NCBI GenBank assembly: GCA_023525715.1
Contig: CM042012.1
Coordinates: 36,132,651 to 36,196,650, forward strand
DNA from: Cichorium intybus
Taxonomy: Eukaryota > Streptophyta > Magnoliopsida > Asterales > Asteraceae
Length of the DNA: 64,000 bases
Direction: 5' to 3'
The notes under the pieces were generated by a model. It did not search any database, was not told the DNA's origin, and saw only the letters and a list, made by a program, of their open reading frames with translations. This document shows, in pieces, positions 35,945-48,032 of the stretch. Numbering within the stretch: the first letter of the stretch is position 1; every line of letters begins with the position of its first letter. The position numbers and the translations under genes are program-made.

Positions 35945-36725
35945 TGTTGGATTAGGTGTCTAAGCCATGACTAATAATTAGTATTTACCTAATTAATAGA
36001 AGCACAGTCCATTTGGGTTGCCCTCATGGCTGGAGGTTTGGTAGAAAATTCGGTAGAGAGAAAGGTTGATTTATTATGGGATTAATAAATCAATAGGAAT
36101 TAAATATATGATTTATTAATATATTAAAATGATAATATATTAATTAGAAACTATATTAATTAATTAGGAATTAATCCAGAATTAATTGGATTTAATTTGG
36201 GGATTAAATTAATTAATTAAAGGTGCAGGGACTAAAACTGTAATTATTCAATAGTTGAGTAAGTGACAGTGTGGAGTGACCAGTTGGAAGTCGAAATCTA
36301 TATATGGATATATATAATTTCGAAATTAATATAATAGGATAAATAGGAGTTTGAATTATAAGATAAAAGGTTTATCTTATTTGAATTCAAAAAGGTTTAT
36401 CTCTAAGGTTTATCAACTGGCCATTTGGAAACTATAAATAGGGGTCCCAGGCACCATATGAATTCGCCATTTTTTCAAGATCTCTCTCAAGATTTTCGAT
36501 CCCCTCTCCTCCTTGCCTGGGTGTGATCTCATTTGAGGCAGGATAATTTTGCTGCTCAGCTTCCAGAAAAATTCTAAAAGGTTGATTTTTCTAATTTTAT
36601 ACTTTTAGTTAATTTTCTTATGGCCTTTAGGTTTTGTTATATGTTCAATTAGAAGAAAACATAGATCCTTATAGGTTGCATGTGAACTTAGGTTATTTAG
36701 TTCATGGTTTGCAGAAAACCTTTCA
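35945..36725 (+). repeat. Copia B 3' LTR
   Basis: 781 bp, nearly identical to 29231-30011. It ends in TTTCA before the GAAAG duplication. Confidence 0.95.
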
Positions 36726-36730
36726 GAAAG

Positions 36731-37635
36731 ACCTAGGAGAAGCTGCCTATATTCTCGGGATAAGAATACTTAGAGATAGAAAGAGAAAATTAATAGGTCT
36801 AAGCCAGTGTACATATTTGGAAAAGGTGTTGAAAAGATTTAACATGGAAAATTCCAAAAAGGGAGAACTACCAATCCAGAGTAATGCCAAATTGAGTAAG
36901 ACTCAAAGCCCGAGTACCGATGAGGAAATAGCTGAGATGAGTCGGGTACCCTATGCTTCGGTAGTGGGGTCGATCATGTACGCTATGACATGTACTCGCC
37001 CCGACGTATCCTTTGCATTGAGCATGGTCAGTCGGTTCCAGGGTAATCCTGGAAAGGCACATTGGATTGCGGTAAAGAACATACTCAAGTATCTGCGAAG
37101 GACAAAGAATATGGTATTAGTCCTTGGTGGCAATGATGACTTGAAAGTGAGTGAATATATAGATGCCAGCCTCCAGACAGATAGGGACAGTGGACGGTCC
37201 CAGTCAGGCTGGGTGTTTCTTTTGAACAGTGGAGCGGTCACTTGGAAAAGTTCCAAGCAAGAAACGGTGGCTGATTCAACATGCGAATCAGAGTACATTG
37301 CAGTGAGTGAAGCGTCTAAGGAAGCTGCTTGGCTGAAGAACTTCATAGGTGACCTTGGAGTTGTCCCAAGCATTCAGGAACCAATGGAACTGTTCTGCGA
37401 TAATGAAGGAGCGGTCGCTTTGACAAAGGAACCGCGAGATCATGGAAAGTCCAGACATATCGACAGAAAGTACCATTACATTCGACATCGCGTAGAAGAG
37501 GGTCACTTACTGGTTAAGAGGGTATCATCAGAAGACAATCCTGCTGATCCCTTGACTAAGGCCCTAAGCAGGATCAAGCATAATCAGCATGCTCGGAGCA
37601 TTGGTCTAAAGGATGATATTAGTTTCAGTAATTAG
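36731..37635 (+). pseudogene. Copia A RT C-terminus and RNase H
   Basis: It resumes the Copia A frame with DLGEAAYILGIRILRD, then RPDVSFALSMVSRFQGNPGK (RT connection), and RNase H motifs DRDSGRSQSGWVF, CDNEGAVALTKEPRDHGKS and SSEDNPADPLTKAL. It stops at TAG 37633-37635. This piece is itself open. It supplies the 98-codon segment missing from Copia B, which shows the Copia B gap is a deletion. Confidence 0.93.
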
Positions 37636-38484
37636 ATAGATTTGAAACTTGTAACAGTATAAATGTAATTGACTTGGTGATTTTATAATGGAGATTTATA
37701 AATGAGTATTGTTACTGCCTCTGTCAATTGTTTATTATTGTGTTTCCTTATTTGCATGTTTAACTTCCTAAATAATTAGATTATTTAAAATTCCACATTC
37801 GATCACATTGTTAAGGAGTGAGTGTGAACAAAGACTGTCATGAATCGGTTGCAGACTGTCTAATGAGTTAGACATTGCAGTAAGACTGTTGCAACGTTCA
37901 TGAGTACTTAGAAAATAGAGATTTGAGTATTGGATAAACCCGCGCTTAACAGATTGCTTCATGGATTACATCACAAGCAATGTTAAGACGATAATATCTT
38001 TTGATCTTTAAGTGGAGAGATATGATCTGTAATTTGCGAGACAAGTACTTATTGATAATGCGAAAACGCGTCGGTAACTCGGTGTTATAAAACGCATTGT
38101 TGTGAGTATTCTGACTAGCAAAAGGTATAGACATATGAGTCGAAATTTATCCGTCCCCTGACCCAATGGGAAACAGATATCTGTAGGCCTCTTGATGATT
38201 TTGAAGTTGACTGAAAGTGTTGGCCAACCGGGACTAAATTGATGTGTTCAATTAGTAGTCTCAAAAGTCATATGCAAATCAGAAATCGAGAAACAGAGTA
38301 TCAGACCAAGATTCATTTTATCCATGTCTTGAGTCTGAAAATATCTTGTTGGATGGAGGATCATCAGATCACTTATCTTTGGACGGAACTGACTGGGTCA
38401 GAGTTCAGGACAGTTTATGAGAAACTGATATTAAACAGAAGGTAAATAGACAATTAAAGTCATAGACTTATCCAAGTGGGAGAC
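37636..38484 (+). other. Copia A 3' untranslated region and polypurine tract
   Basis: Non-coding. It ends CCAAGTGGGAGAC (38473-38484), the polypurine tract. Confidence 0.8.
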
Positions 38485-39252
38485 TGTTGGATTAGGTGTC
38501 TAAGCCATGACTTATAATTGTATTTATCTTGTTAATAGAAGCAAAGTCCATTTGGGTTGCCCCCATAGCTGGAGGTTAGGATAGAGTTCAGTAGAGTAAA
38601 GGGTTGATTTATTAAATGTTTAATAAATCAATAGAATTAATTAAATGGTTTATTAATATATTTAAGTGTTAATATATTAATTAGAAACTATAATAATTAA
38701 TTAAGATTTAATCTAGAATTAATTGGATTTAATTCAGTGATTAAATTAATTAATTAAAAGTGCAGGGACTGGTTTGTATTTATTTAATAGTTGAATAAAT
38801 AAATGGCCAGTGGACAGGGGCCAAAAGTGGCGCCACCATGGAAGGATTCTCCATGGTTGGCGAAAACCAATTAGGGTTTAGAAAAGGCTTGGTCCATTTA
38901 GTCAGCAGGCTTGCCCATTTGGAGGCTCCTTAGGGTTTCAGCTGTAACCCTTGGAGGCTATAAAAGGAGGCACCTGGCCACCCTAAAACCTACGCCATTT
39001 TGACCTAAGACTACTCTGCTGGACTGTCTTCTCCATTGCTTTGGGTGTGACTTGCATTTGAGGCAGGATTGTTTTGCTGATTGCTTCAAGGATCATAAGA
39101 TCAAAGGTTGGTTTTCTCAATTGATCTTTAGAAATTAATTGTATCCTTTAGGTTTCTAGTTTATTATCTTCATAGAAGAAAACATAGATCGTCTTAGGGT
39201 TGCATGTGAACCATAGGAATTATTTGTTCATTGATTGCATAGAAACCCTTCA
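38485..39252 (+). repeat. Copia A 3' LTR
   Basis: 768 bp, paired with 7936-8702, with a TATAAAAG box at the equivalent place near 38960. It is followed by the GTTAT duplication. Confidence 0.95.
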
Positions 39253-39257
39253 GTTAT

Positions 39258-39332
39258 ATGAGAAATAAAGAACAACTATGCAACCAAAAAGCTCATACAT
39301 CTCTAAAAAATGACTTGATTGAGCATATATGA
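39258..39332 (+). pseudogene. PIF/Harbinger transposase relic (last codons)
   Basis: Directly after the Copia A duplication, MRNKEQLCNQKAHTSLKNDL is followed by IEHI and a stop (TGA 39330-39332). This is the usual C-terminus of plant Harbinger transposases (R-x-R-x-x-H-x-x-L-x-x-D-L-I/V-E-H-I). It confirms that Copia A sits inside the transposase gene. Confidence 0.75.
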
Positions 39333-39572
39333 CAAAATTTTGACGATGATAATTAATTATGTATTTGTATCTCTTTATTTGTAATTCTTATTTTCTGTAT
39401 TTATTTGTAATTTCATATGTTTCTTTTAATGGAAGACATATTTTATTTCAATTACAACGTAAAATAGAAAGTACATATTTGATTATTATACATTTTTATT
39501 AAAACATTACTTCCTTAAAAATATTCTTATAGGGTAAATATTTTAATAAATTTTGTATGAAGTTTTAAGTAA
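39333..39572. other. A/T-rich 3' flank of the Harbinger relic
   Basis: No gene or repeat was recognised, and the right terminal repeat of the Harbinger element was not found. Confidence 0.4.
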
Positions 39573-39581
39573 TTAAATCAA

Positions 39582-40079
39582 GGGTTAATTATCCATAATG
39601 ACAACCAATAATACAAAAGTTATCCATTAGGCCACTAAAGTTTTAATTGCACCCAATAGGTCACTGAACTTTCAATTTTGGTTTTAAAATACCATTGTAT
39701 CCGATTTTAACCACCATTTTCCAGTTCTGGTGACACCCCGTCTTTGCCGACCAGGCTCAGACCATTTTTCTCAACCCATCCATAGTCATACAACCTCGAC
39801 CACACCCGTACGACTATCCTCCTTCGATGCCCACTCCGCCTCTAGCAGTTACTCCTCTCTTCATAAGAAGGCAACAACCAACCATGAGGTCTCCTCACAA
39901 CGATTTTAATCGAGTATAACCGGTTAAAATCAGAGACAATGATATTTTCAAACCCAAATTGAAAGTTCAGTGGCCTATTGGATGCAAAATCAAAAGTTCA
40001 GTGACCTATAATATGCAATTAAAACTTGACCAAATTGGTAATTTTTATTTTATTGGTTGTCGTTGTGGATCATTAACCC
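39582..40079. mobile_element. MULE-type MITE, 498 bp
   Basis: Long terminal inverted repeats: GGGTTAATTATCCATAATGA on the left and GGGTTAATGATCCACAACGA read inward from the right, continuing with ACAACCAATA on both sides. The flanks TTAAATCAA (39573-39581) and TCAAATCAA (40080-40088) match at 8 of 9 bases. This fits the 9-bp duplication of Mutator-like elements. It has no coding capacity. Confidence 0.75.
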
Positions 40080-40353
40080 TCAAATCAAATACAAAAGGAA
40101 TAATATTATATGTTTGGTTGGGTTGTTGATAAATGGAAAACAAAACTAAAATTTGTTGTATGTATTGATCGTACGGGTGGAGGAATGAGAAAATAATATT
40201 TTAATGATAGATTAGGTTGTGATAGATTGTTGATAAACATGGTCTACAACTATTCTCATGCGCAACCCAACCAAATCCAACTTTTCTATTAAAAAATTAA
40301 TATCTCTCTTCCACGTACACAACCCACTTAAGCCCTATATTTTACACATGTTA

Positions 40354-40983
40354 GAGCATCTCAAACTCACCTTTAAATATATGTTTTACCTCATTTTCAA
40401 ACTTATTTCTCATCAACTCACCTGTATAATTCACTCTATTTTGAAGTATATGAATAGTATTACTCCAAATATGAAGTAATACTATTTATTTGCATAAAAA
40501 ATGGAGTGGAAGTTTCACTTGTAATTTTTAGTCGCTCTTTTTATTTTATATATTTTTAGTTTCAACTTAAATTTAATAATAAATAGTTAGAATATCATGT
40601 GATATATTAAATGATATCAATTAATCCTAATTATAAAATTTAATATTTATGTATCGGATTCATATAAAAGTTCACGTATACTTAAAAAAATTAAAGTACG
40701 TTAAGATATATACGAATAATTTACTTTGTTATAAGTTTGTGATAATATAATTTAGAATATTATTACAATAAAAAAGACAAAATATTTATTTATTAAAAGC
40801 TAATAAATAGAAGGGGTGATTCTGGCAATTTATGCAATTGGAATAAATAGAGTATAATAGGAATATACATTTTGAGATAAAAAAATGGTGTAAAAAATGG
40901 AGTTGGTTTGGGGATTGATCATTTTTTACACTATCTTTTACTCTAAATTTGAAGTAAAATATAGATGTGGATTGGAGATGGTA
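40354..40983. mobile_element. Tourist (PIF/Harbinger) MITE, 630 bp
   Basis: The left end is GAGCATCTCAAACTCACC. The right end read inward is TACCATCTCCAATCCACATC, with similarity continuing into TATATTTTACTTCA / TATATGTTTTACCTCA. The flanking TTA at 40351-40353 and 40984-40986 is the 3-bp duplication of this superfamily. Confidence 0.7.
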
Positions 40984-41299
40984 TTAGCAATCCAACACAA
41001 TCTTATATTTTAATTAAAAAATAACAAAAAAGTTATCAGTATTGGTCTCATTTTATAAAAAAATTACGTATTCTAATGTTATTTATTTATTTTTTTAATA
41101 AATATTATATTCATTTTTAATAGAATAAAGTTTAAACAGAAGAAAATGAAAAAAAGAAAAATAAAAAGAAAGTAGAGAAAGGGCTATGATATTGGATCGT
41201 GGGGGTGGCTTAGGCCACCAAAATTTGTAGATTTTTTATTTTTTTAAAGCTAGAATAATGTGAGTGGTTGGGGCAATCCTCACAATAAAGATGATCTAA

Positions 41300-41559
41300 G
41301 GCTGGGGGAGCAGTTCCTTCGCCATTCCCGTCGCTAAGGATGGGAGCAGAAAGGCGAGAGCAAGAGCGAGTGGAGGAGGTGTTGTTTGGCGAGGAGAGGT
41401 AGCTTGGCGAGGAGATGTAGCTTGGCTCGATAAGGCTGGGTGTTGTTTGGCGACCTCGTTGAGATCTCGACGAAGGGAGCTTGGCGAAAGCGAGGGCGAG
41501 GGGATCCGGTGCAGTTGGCGATGGATGGCGAGGGGGAGAGCGAGCTGCTCCCCCTAGCC
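41300..41559. mobile_element. Tourist-like MITE, 260 bp, G-rich
   Basis: Terminal inverted repeats GGCTGGGGGAGCAG and GGCTAGGGGGAGCAG (inverted right end) are flanked by TAA (41297-41299, 41560-41562). The interior is unusually G-rich for this neighbourhood, with repeated GAGAGCGAG / TTGGCGAGGAG motifs. No coding frame is credible. Confidence 0.65.
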
Positions 41560-41562
41560 TAA

Positions 41563-42717
41563 GTGGTTTGAGAGGTTAATCACCTGAGAGTTATCACATT
41601 TGAGGAATTAAAATCAAACCTATTGAGATATTAATTTGTCATTCAATTGATTTAGTGTTTTAAAGGTCATTGAACTGTTATTGGAAAAAAAAAACTTTTT
41701 AATTTTTTTCTAAATATTTTTCATAGAATTTTATAGAGTTGAATTTTTAACTAAATGATAGACTTCTAGAAAGGTGAAAATATGTGAAATCTATTAAACT
41801 TATAGAGTGTTTGCGATTGTTTATTTGAAATGGTTATTAACTTATTATGGGTTGACACTGATTATAAGGAGTTTAAAATACGGGTTGACACTGATTATAA
41901 GGAGTTTTAAGTGTTTGGATAAGAAGATTTAAATTTTAATAACCACTTATTGACTTAAATAAAAAGTTTTAGATAAGCTACTTTTTGCTTGTTCAATGAG
42001 TTTTTGATAAGTTGTTTTCTTTTTACACACTTATTACATTTTGGATAGCTAAACCAAACATTTTTTCTAATATATTTTTAAAGCATAACTTGTTTTAATA
42101 AAGCAATCTCGACACCCCTTAGATAGAATTCAATATAACGCCCTGAATACTAATATTTTTCTACCATAGTTTTGTGTTAACAAAAAATTTTCTTGATCAG
42201 GAAAATTGCAATAGTAATCGGACAAATCGTTCAAATTTCCATACAGACGGAGCCACGGAGGTAGCTTTAAACATACAAAATTAAATTTGCCGAAAGCATG
42301 ATTCAATATATATTCAAAAAGTTTAAAGAATCCCAAACGAAAAGACTCGGTATGATTCCATAAAGCGAGAAGAAGCATATGAATATCAGTTCTCCCTTGA
42401 TGCCATGGAAGTAGACCAAGCAAAGCATATTAATTAGCTATACAGTAGAAGAATATCCTTATCCTGCAAGAGGACGGCAGACACATGAATAAAACAACAA
42501 CATTGTTCTGCCTGGCCTCGTCACCCTAACATTGACAACTGGTCACGAACGTACAAAACAAGCCATTAATCTGTCACCTTCTTCTTATTTTACGAAGGCA
42601 TAGGAATATGCACTCACGATTCTCTGATGCTTCTTTACAGTATCTAAATCAATATAAACCATGAAAACGAAACCAAAAACCAAGTTTTAACAGTCTCAAA
42701 CTCTAATTGCATGCATA
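41563..42717. other. Upstream region of the ABCB gene
   Basis: A/T-rich. GGGTTGACACTGATTATAAG is duplicated at 41849 and 41882 (period 33 bp), within what may be a worn hAT-like MITE (about 41811-42065). AATATAAA at 42651 could be a TATA box about 65 bp before the ATG. No other gene is seen; a 97-codon minus-strand open frame at 42130-42423 has no recognisable motif. Confidence 0.4.
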
Positions 42718-45700
42718 ATGAGGAAAATTAACTCAAAAGAAGGAGTAGATGACGAAAAAGAGATTTTAAACGATCAGCCATTGCCATTTACTAAGCTTTT
42801 AAGCTATGCCGATGCACTGGATTACACTCTAATGGCTCTTGCATCATTGGGTTCCATCATTCATGGCCTTGCTCAGCCACTCGGTTATTTACTGCTTGGA
42901 AAAGCCATAGATGCATTCGGGACCAACATACATGACGATGCTAATATGGTTAAAGCCCTCAAGAAGGTAACCATGATTCCATAAAGATTTTACACACCCT
43001 TTTTTCTAAAATGTACTTAGGTTCATTTCTATCTAAATTGCTATTTCATTCAGGTTATACCGTTTGTATGGTACATGGCGTTTGCTACATTTCCTGCTGG
43101 AGTTATAGAAGTTGGAGGATGGATGTATGCAAGTGAAAGACAAGTAGCACGGTTAAGATTAGCATACCTGAAAGCGGTTCTTAAACAAGAGATTGGAGCT
43201 TTTGATACAGAATTAACAAACGGGAAGATCATCACTGGGATTAGTAGTCATATGAGTATCATACAAGATGCCATTGGCGAGAAGGTAATGAAAACCTGTG
43301 GTTAATTTGATTAGCTTTTATATTATTTAACGAAATAATTCTCGCATGCAGTTGGGTCATTTTCTTTCATGTTTCGCAACCTTCTTTACTGGAGTTGTGA
43401 TCGCATTTATATGCTGTTGGGAGGTCGCGCTGCTCACTTTATTGGTTGTTCCGATGATTCTTGTAATCGGAGCGACTTATACAAAGAAAATGAACGCCAT
43501 TTCAGCCACAAAAGCAGCGTACTTGTCGGAAGCCACAGTAATGGTAGAACAGGTAAAGTTTTTGTCTTTTTTCATTCTGAAAGTTGGTAGTAAGCTCGTT
43601 TATTATTCCGAAAGTGTTTCCAAACTTCACTTTGATGCCATGCAGACAGTTTCTCAGATAAGAACTGTGTTTGCTTTTGTTGGAGAAGGGTCGGCAATAA
43701 AATCTTTCTCGGAGTGCATGCAAAGACAGTTAATCATTAGTAAGGGAGAAGCGTTAATCAAAGGAGTTGGAACGGGTATATTCCAAACGGTGACGTTTTG
43801 TTCTTGGGCTTTGATCGTGTGGATTGGAGCTCTTGTTGTTGTAGCCAAAAGAGCCCAGGGAGGTGATGTTATAGCTGCAGTTATGAGCATCCTTTTTGGA
43901 GCCATGTAAGAATCAACGAATAACATTACCGTTGTCTTATATTCTTAGATTCTTATTTTCTACATCATTTCATGACTCTTGCATGTCAGATCAATCACAT
44001 ATGCGGCACCAGATATGCAAATCTTTAATCAAGCAAAAGCTGCAGGAAAAGAAGTGTTTGACGTGATTGACAGGAAATCTTTAATAAGTTACGATTCAAA
44101 AGGGGAGACTCTTGAAAAGATTACCGGAAACATCGAGATACGTGACGTCTATTTTGCTTACCCATCGCGAAAAGAAAAAATGATTCTTCAGGGATTTTCT
44201 TTACACATCCCCGCCGGAAAAGTTGTGGCTTTAGTGGGTAGTAGTGGTTGCGGTAAAAGCACCATCATCTCTCTGGTTCCAAGATTCTATGATCCTGAAA
44301 AAGGTTCGCATCCATTAATCCTGCCATCATGATACAAGAAATAGCAATATACGCCTTCTTTCTGACCCTATCCCCGTTGACCAGGTGATGTCCTTGTTGA
44401 CAATCACAATGTGAAGAATCTTGATATACAGTTCTTAAGGAAAAACATAGGAGCGGTTTCACAGGAGCCAGCGTTATTTGCTGGAACAATCAAGGACAAC
44501 ATGAAGGTAGGAAACAAAGATGCAGATGATGAACAGATCCAGAGAGCAGCAACAATGGCAAATGCACACACTTTCATATCCCAGTTACCAAATCAGTATT
44601 TAACAGATGTAAGCATTAACTTATTAACTAGTTTGTCATAAAGATTTAATCATAAAAATGACACAATATGGAAGGTATAGTGGTATACCACTAATTATGC
44701 AAAAAAGAAAATGGAGAAATACATTCCCTGACAAATTGTGTTTTCATGGTCATTACCAACCATATTCGAGAATTTGTATTTTATTCGCAATCGCAAATGT
44801 AATTAAAATTAACCCCATGTTCAACGCAAAATTTGCTAAGACAACTATTTTCTTTCAAATGTAAATAAAATTAACCCCATGTTCCACGCAATTTTTTCAG
44901 AATTTTGCTAAAATTTTCTGCTCTTCATTGTTTATACGTAAAATTTGTGATGTTCATTTACATTTCAAAGAGTTAGTTTTTTTTCATTTCTCGAAAATGT
45001 CATTATTTTCTCGTTAAATGATGCCATTTTATTATTTTCATGAAAATTTTAAAAAATGCACGAAATATGACATCAATAAAGCAATTTCGTGAATTAGCAT
45101 GCTATTTATTGTGAAATAGATGGTTATTTTTTTCATAAAGTTGGAAATTTTGTCATTTTATGGTGTATGCTTCAATTATTTGGTCATTTTTGTGATTAAG
45201 TAGGTCACAAAGCATAATAAACCCTTTTGATCTAAATACACATTTTTTATGATACAAGGTAGGACAAAGGGGCGTACAGTTATCAGGGGGACAGAAACAG
45301 AGAATTGCTATTGCAAGAGCCATATTGAAAAACCCGCCCATTCTTTTACTTGATGAGGCAACAAGTGCACTTGATTCCGAATCTGAAAAGCTTGTTCAAG
45401 ATGCACTCGAGAGTGCAATGAAAGGAAGAACAGTCATCTTGATTGCACACAGAATGTCCACCATTGTTAATGCAGACATGATTGTAGTTGTACAAAATGG
45501 ACAAGTCACAGAGACAGGAACACACAGTAACTTGCTACAAACCAGCGAATTTTACAGCAACTTATTTAGCATGCAAAACATCACCACACAAGGTGAACAC
45601 AGGTTCGTATTTAATCATAATGATTCTTAAATTTAGTTAATTATTATTCAACATCATTCATATTCAACGGATCATTTTGTCACCGACTTAAAAATTATGT

Positions 45701-47780
45701 TGTTTCACAGCTCTGTAAATCCCACTAAAGAGACAGAAATGGAAGATATACACGTTTCTGAAGAATTTGCGCAACTTCATATGCCTATAGAAACTGACAA
45801 AATTGTCAAAGATACTTCCAAACAAGAACACGAAGATGGAAATGTTGGAAAAGTGGAAAGGGATATATTTTTCAGAATCTGGTTTGGTTTGAACAACCAA
45901 GAATTTGTGAAGATTGCTGTTGGTTCTTGTGCTGCTGCTTTTTCTGGCATCTCAAAACCTGTTTTTGGTTTCTTCATCATAACAATCGGAGTTGCGTATT
46001 ATAAAAATGGAGCTAAAGAGAAAGTCGGATGGTATTCGTTACTTTTTTCTGCAATTGGTTTGGTTTCACTCTTCAGTCACACTTTACAGCACTACTTTTA
46101 TGGAGTAATTGGAGAAAAAGCAATGACAAATCTCCGACAAGCTTTGTATTCAGGTACTTCATACATATTTGAATAGAATAAATTACCTTTTTTGTCCTTG
46201 ATTATAGCTGATTTTTGCAATTTTGGTCCCAAAAAGTTTTTTTTTTTCTTTTTGCAGTTTGGTTCTAACTTCAACATACATATTTTAACTGATACGAACT
46301 CATGATTTTTACAGTGGTACTTCGCAATGAATTAGCATGGTTTGACAAGCCTGAAAACAATGTCGGTTCACTTACCTCACGAATCATCAATGAAACATCA
46401 ACAGTGAAGACCATAATATCTGATCGAATGGCTGTGATTGTACAATGCATTTCTTCGATCTTAATAGCAACTATTGTTAGCATGGTGGTTAACTGGAGAA
46501 TGGGGCTAGTAGCTTGGGCTGTGATGCCATGTCACTTCATAGGTGGCCTAATTCAAGCAAAATCTGCAAAAGGGTTTTCAGGGGACACATCTGCAGCACA
46601 TTCAGAACTTGTCTCTCTTGCTTCTGAATCTGCAACAAACATAAGAACTGTTGCTTCTTTCTGCCATGAAGAACACATACTTGAAAAGGCTAAATCGTCT
46701 CTAAATACGCCATTAAAAAGGAGCAGAAAGCAGAGTATTTGGTACGGATTCATTCAAGGCGTGTCCCTTTGTTTATGGAACATAGCTCATGCTGTTGCTT
46801 TATGGTATTCGACTGTTTTGGTTGAAAAAAAGCAAGCAAGCTTCGAAGATGGGATCAGATCATATCAAATCTTTTCACTTACTGTACCTTCAATCACAGA
46901 GCTATGGACTTTGATCCCAACTGTAATATCAGCTGTCAATGTATTAACACCAGTTTTTCAAGCCCTAGATCGAAAAACAGAGATTGAACCAGACGAACAA
47001 GAGAACCCACCTTCTAAGAAAATCACAGGAGAAATCGAGTTTCAAAACATCCATTTTAGTTACCCATTAAGACCAGAAGTGAAGATACTCGATGATTTTA
47101 CCTTGCGGGTTAAAGCCGGATCAAAGGTGGCTCTAGTGGGACCCAGTGGGGCAGGAAAATCGTCTGTGTTAGCCCTTTTGTTACGATTCTATTGTCCCTT
47201 ACAAGGACTGATATTGATTGACGGAAGAGATATAACGACATACAATCTCAGAAACCTAAGGAGACAAATAGGTTTAGTACAACAGGAGCCTTTGCTTTTT
47301 AGTTGCTCAATTAGGGACAACATCTGTTACGGAACAGAAGAAGTTTCAGAAAGCGAAATCATAGAGGTATCAAAAGACGCCAACATTCATGAATTCGTAA
47401 GCAATTTGCCAGATGGGTATGACACAGTAGTCGGAGAAAAAGGGTGCCAGCTTTCAGGGGGACAAAAGCAAAGAATTGCAATTGCAAGAACGCTATTGAA
47501 AAAGCCTGCAATTATGCTACTTGATGAGGCGACCAGTGCCCTAGACGCTGAATCTGAAAGAGCTGTGGTGAATGCAATGGAATCCATTAACAGTAAAGGG
47601 AATGGCGGATTACAATCTACGCAGGTTACAGTTGCACATAGGCTTTCGACTGTTGTACACTCGGATTCCATAATCGTAATGGAAAAAGGTAAAGTGGTAG
47701 AAACGGGAACACATTCAGAATTGGTAGCTGCATCTGAAGGAGTTTATTCTAGATTCTATAGGATTCAGAGCATGAAGTAG
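42718..47780 (+). CDS. ABC transporter B family (full-size P-glycoprotein type)
   Basis: Nine exons: 42718-42966, 43054-43284, 43352-43552, 43646-43905, 43990-44303, 44385-44608, 45259-45602, 45711-46153, 46315-47780. They sum to 3,732 bp, an unbroken 1,243-residue frame, and all introns are GT-AG. The layout is TMD1-NBD1-TMD2-NBD2, usual for full ABCB pumps (about 1,250 aa). NBD1 has Walker A GSSGCGKST (about 397) and LSGGQKQR (about 501) with LLLDEATSALD. NBD2 has Walker A GPSGAGKSS (about 1031) and LSGGQKQR (about 1135) with MLLDEATSALD. Such proteins use ATP to export hormones or metabolites, usually at the plasma membrane. The substrate cannot be told from sequence. The start MRKINSKEGVDDEKE is the last ATG before the frame. 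The gene appears intact, the longest intact gene in the window. Confidence 0.95.
44609..45258 (+). other. Long intron 6 of the ABCB gene
   Basis: A 650-bp A/T-rich intron (GTAAGC...ACAAG) much longer than its neighbours (about 70-160 bp). It contains an internal repeat of AATTAACCCCATGTTC (44808 and 44869). No inserted gene is recognised. Confidence 0.7.
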
Positions 47781-48032
47781 CACTTAGAGATAACAACTTT
47801 TTAACGTCTTATATGTATGTATTGTAACGTGGTTTTCAATCTTGTCACGATCAAAACAAGAAAAAAAATATTGTACCGATTTAATTGCTTTAGCTAGAAA
47901 ATCAGAAGAATTACAAACGAACTACAATTTATGCAATTATTGCACATTACCAGCAACAGCATACGTATCTTATTACATAATAATGAATTTGGTAACAAAC
48001 CACAAAGCTTTTTGGTGCATGATCAAAAACTC

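Larger units (their letters stand above)
29231..36725 (+). mobile_element. Copia B: younger Ty1/copia element inside Copia A
   Basis: Both LTRs are 781 bp (29231-30011, 35945-36725) and begin TGTTGGATTAGGTGTCTAAG. The perfect 5-bp duplication GAAAG lies at 29226-29230 and 36726-36730. Removing the element and one duplication rejoins Copia A in frame (MK then DLGEAAYILG). By eye the LTRs differ at about six positions, so it is younger than Copia A. It is a close relative of Copia A (similar coding parts) but has a distinct LTR. Confidence 0.96.
7936..39252 (+). mobile_element. Copia A: Ty1/copia retrotransposon, outer shell of the nest
   Basis: The two LTRs (7936-8702 and 38485-39252) begin TGTTGGATTAGGTGTCTAAG and end CCCTTCA. 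They are flanked by a perfect 5-bp duplication, GTTAT (7931-7935, 39253-39257). The primer site is at 8704 and the polypurine tract ends at 38484. Of the 31.3 kb span, about 7.7 kb is Copia A itself; the rest is a gypsy element (10524-26646) and Copia B (29231-36725) inserted into it. By eye the LTRs differ at about 12 positions plus one indel in 767 bp, older than Copia B, as nesting requires. Confidence 0.95.

Noticed and set aside
42130..42423. Minus-strand 97-codon frame upstream of the ABCB gene
   Set aside because: Some Trp/His/Leu-rich sequence but no recognisable family and no splice context. Most likely chance in the ABCB upstream region.
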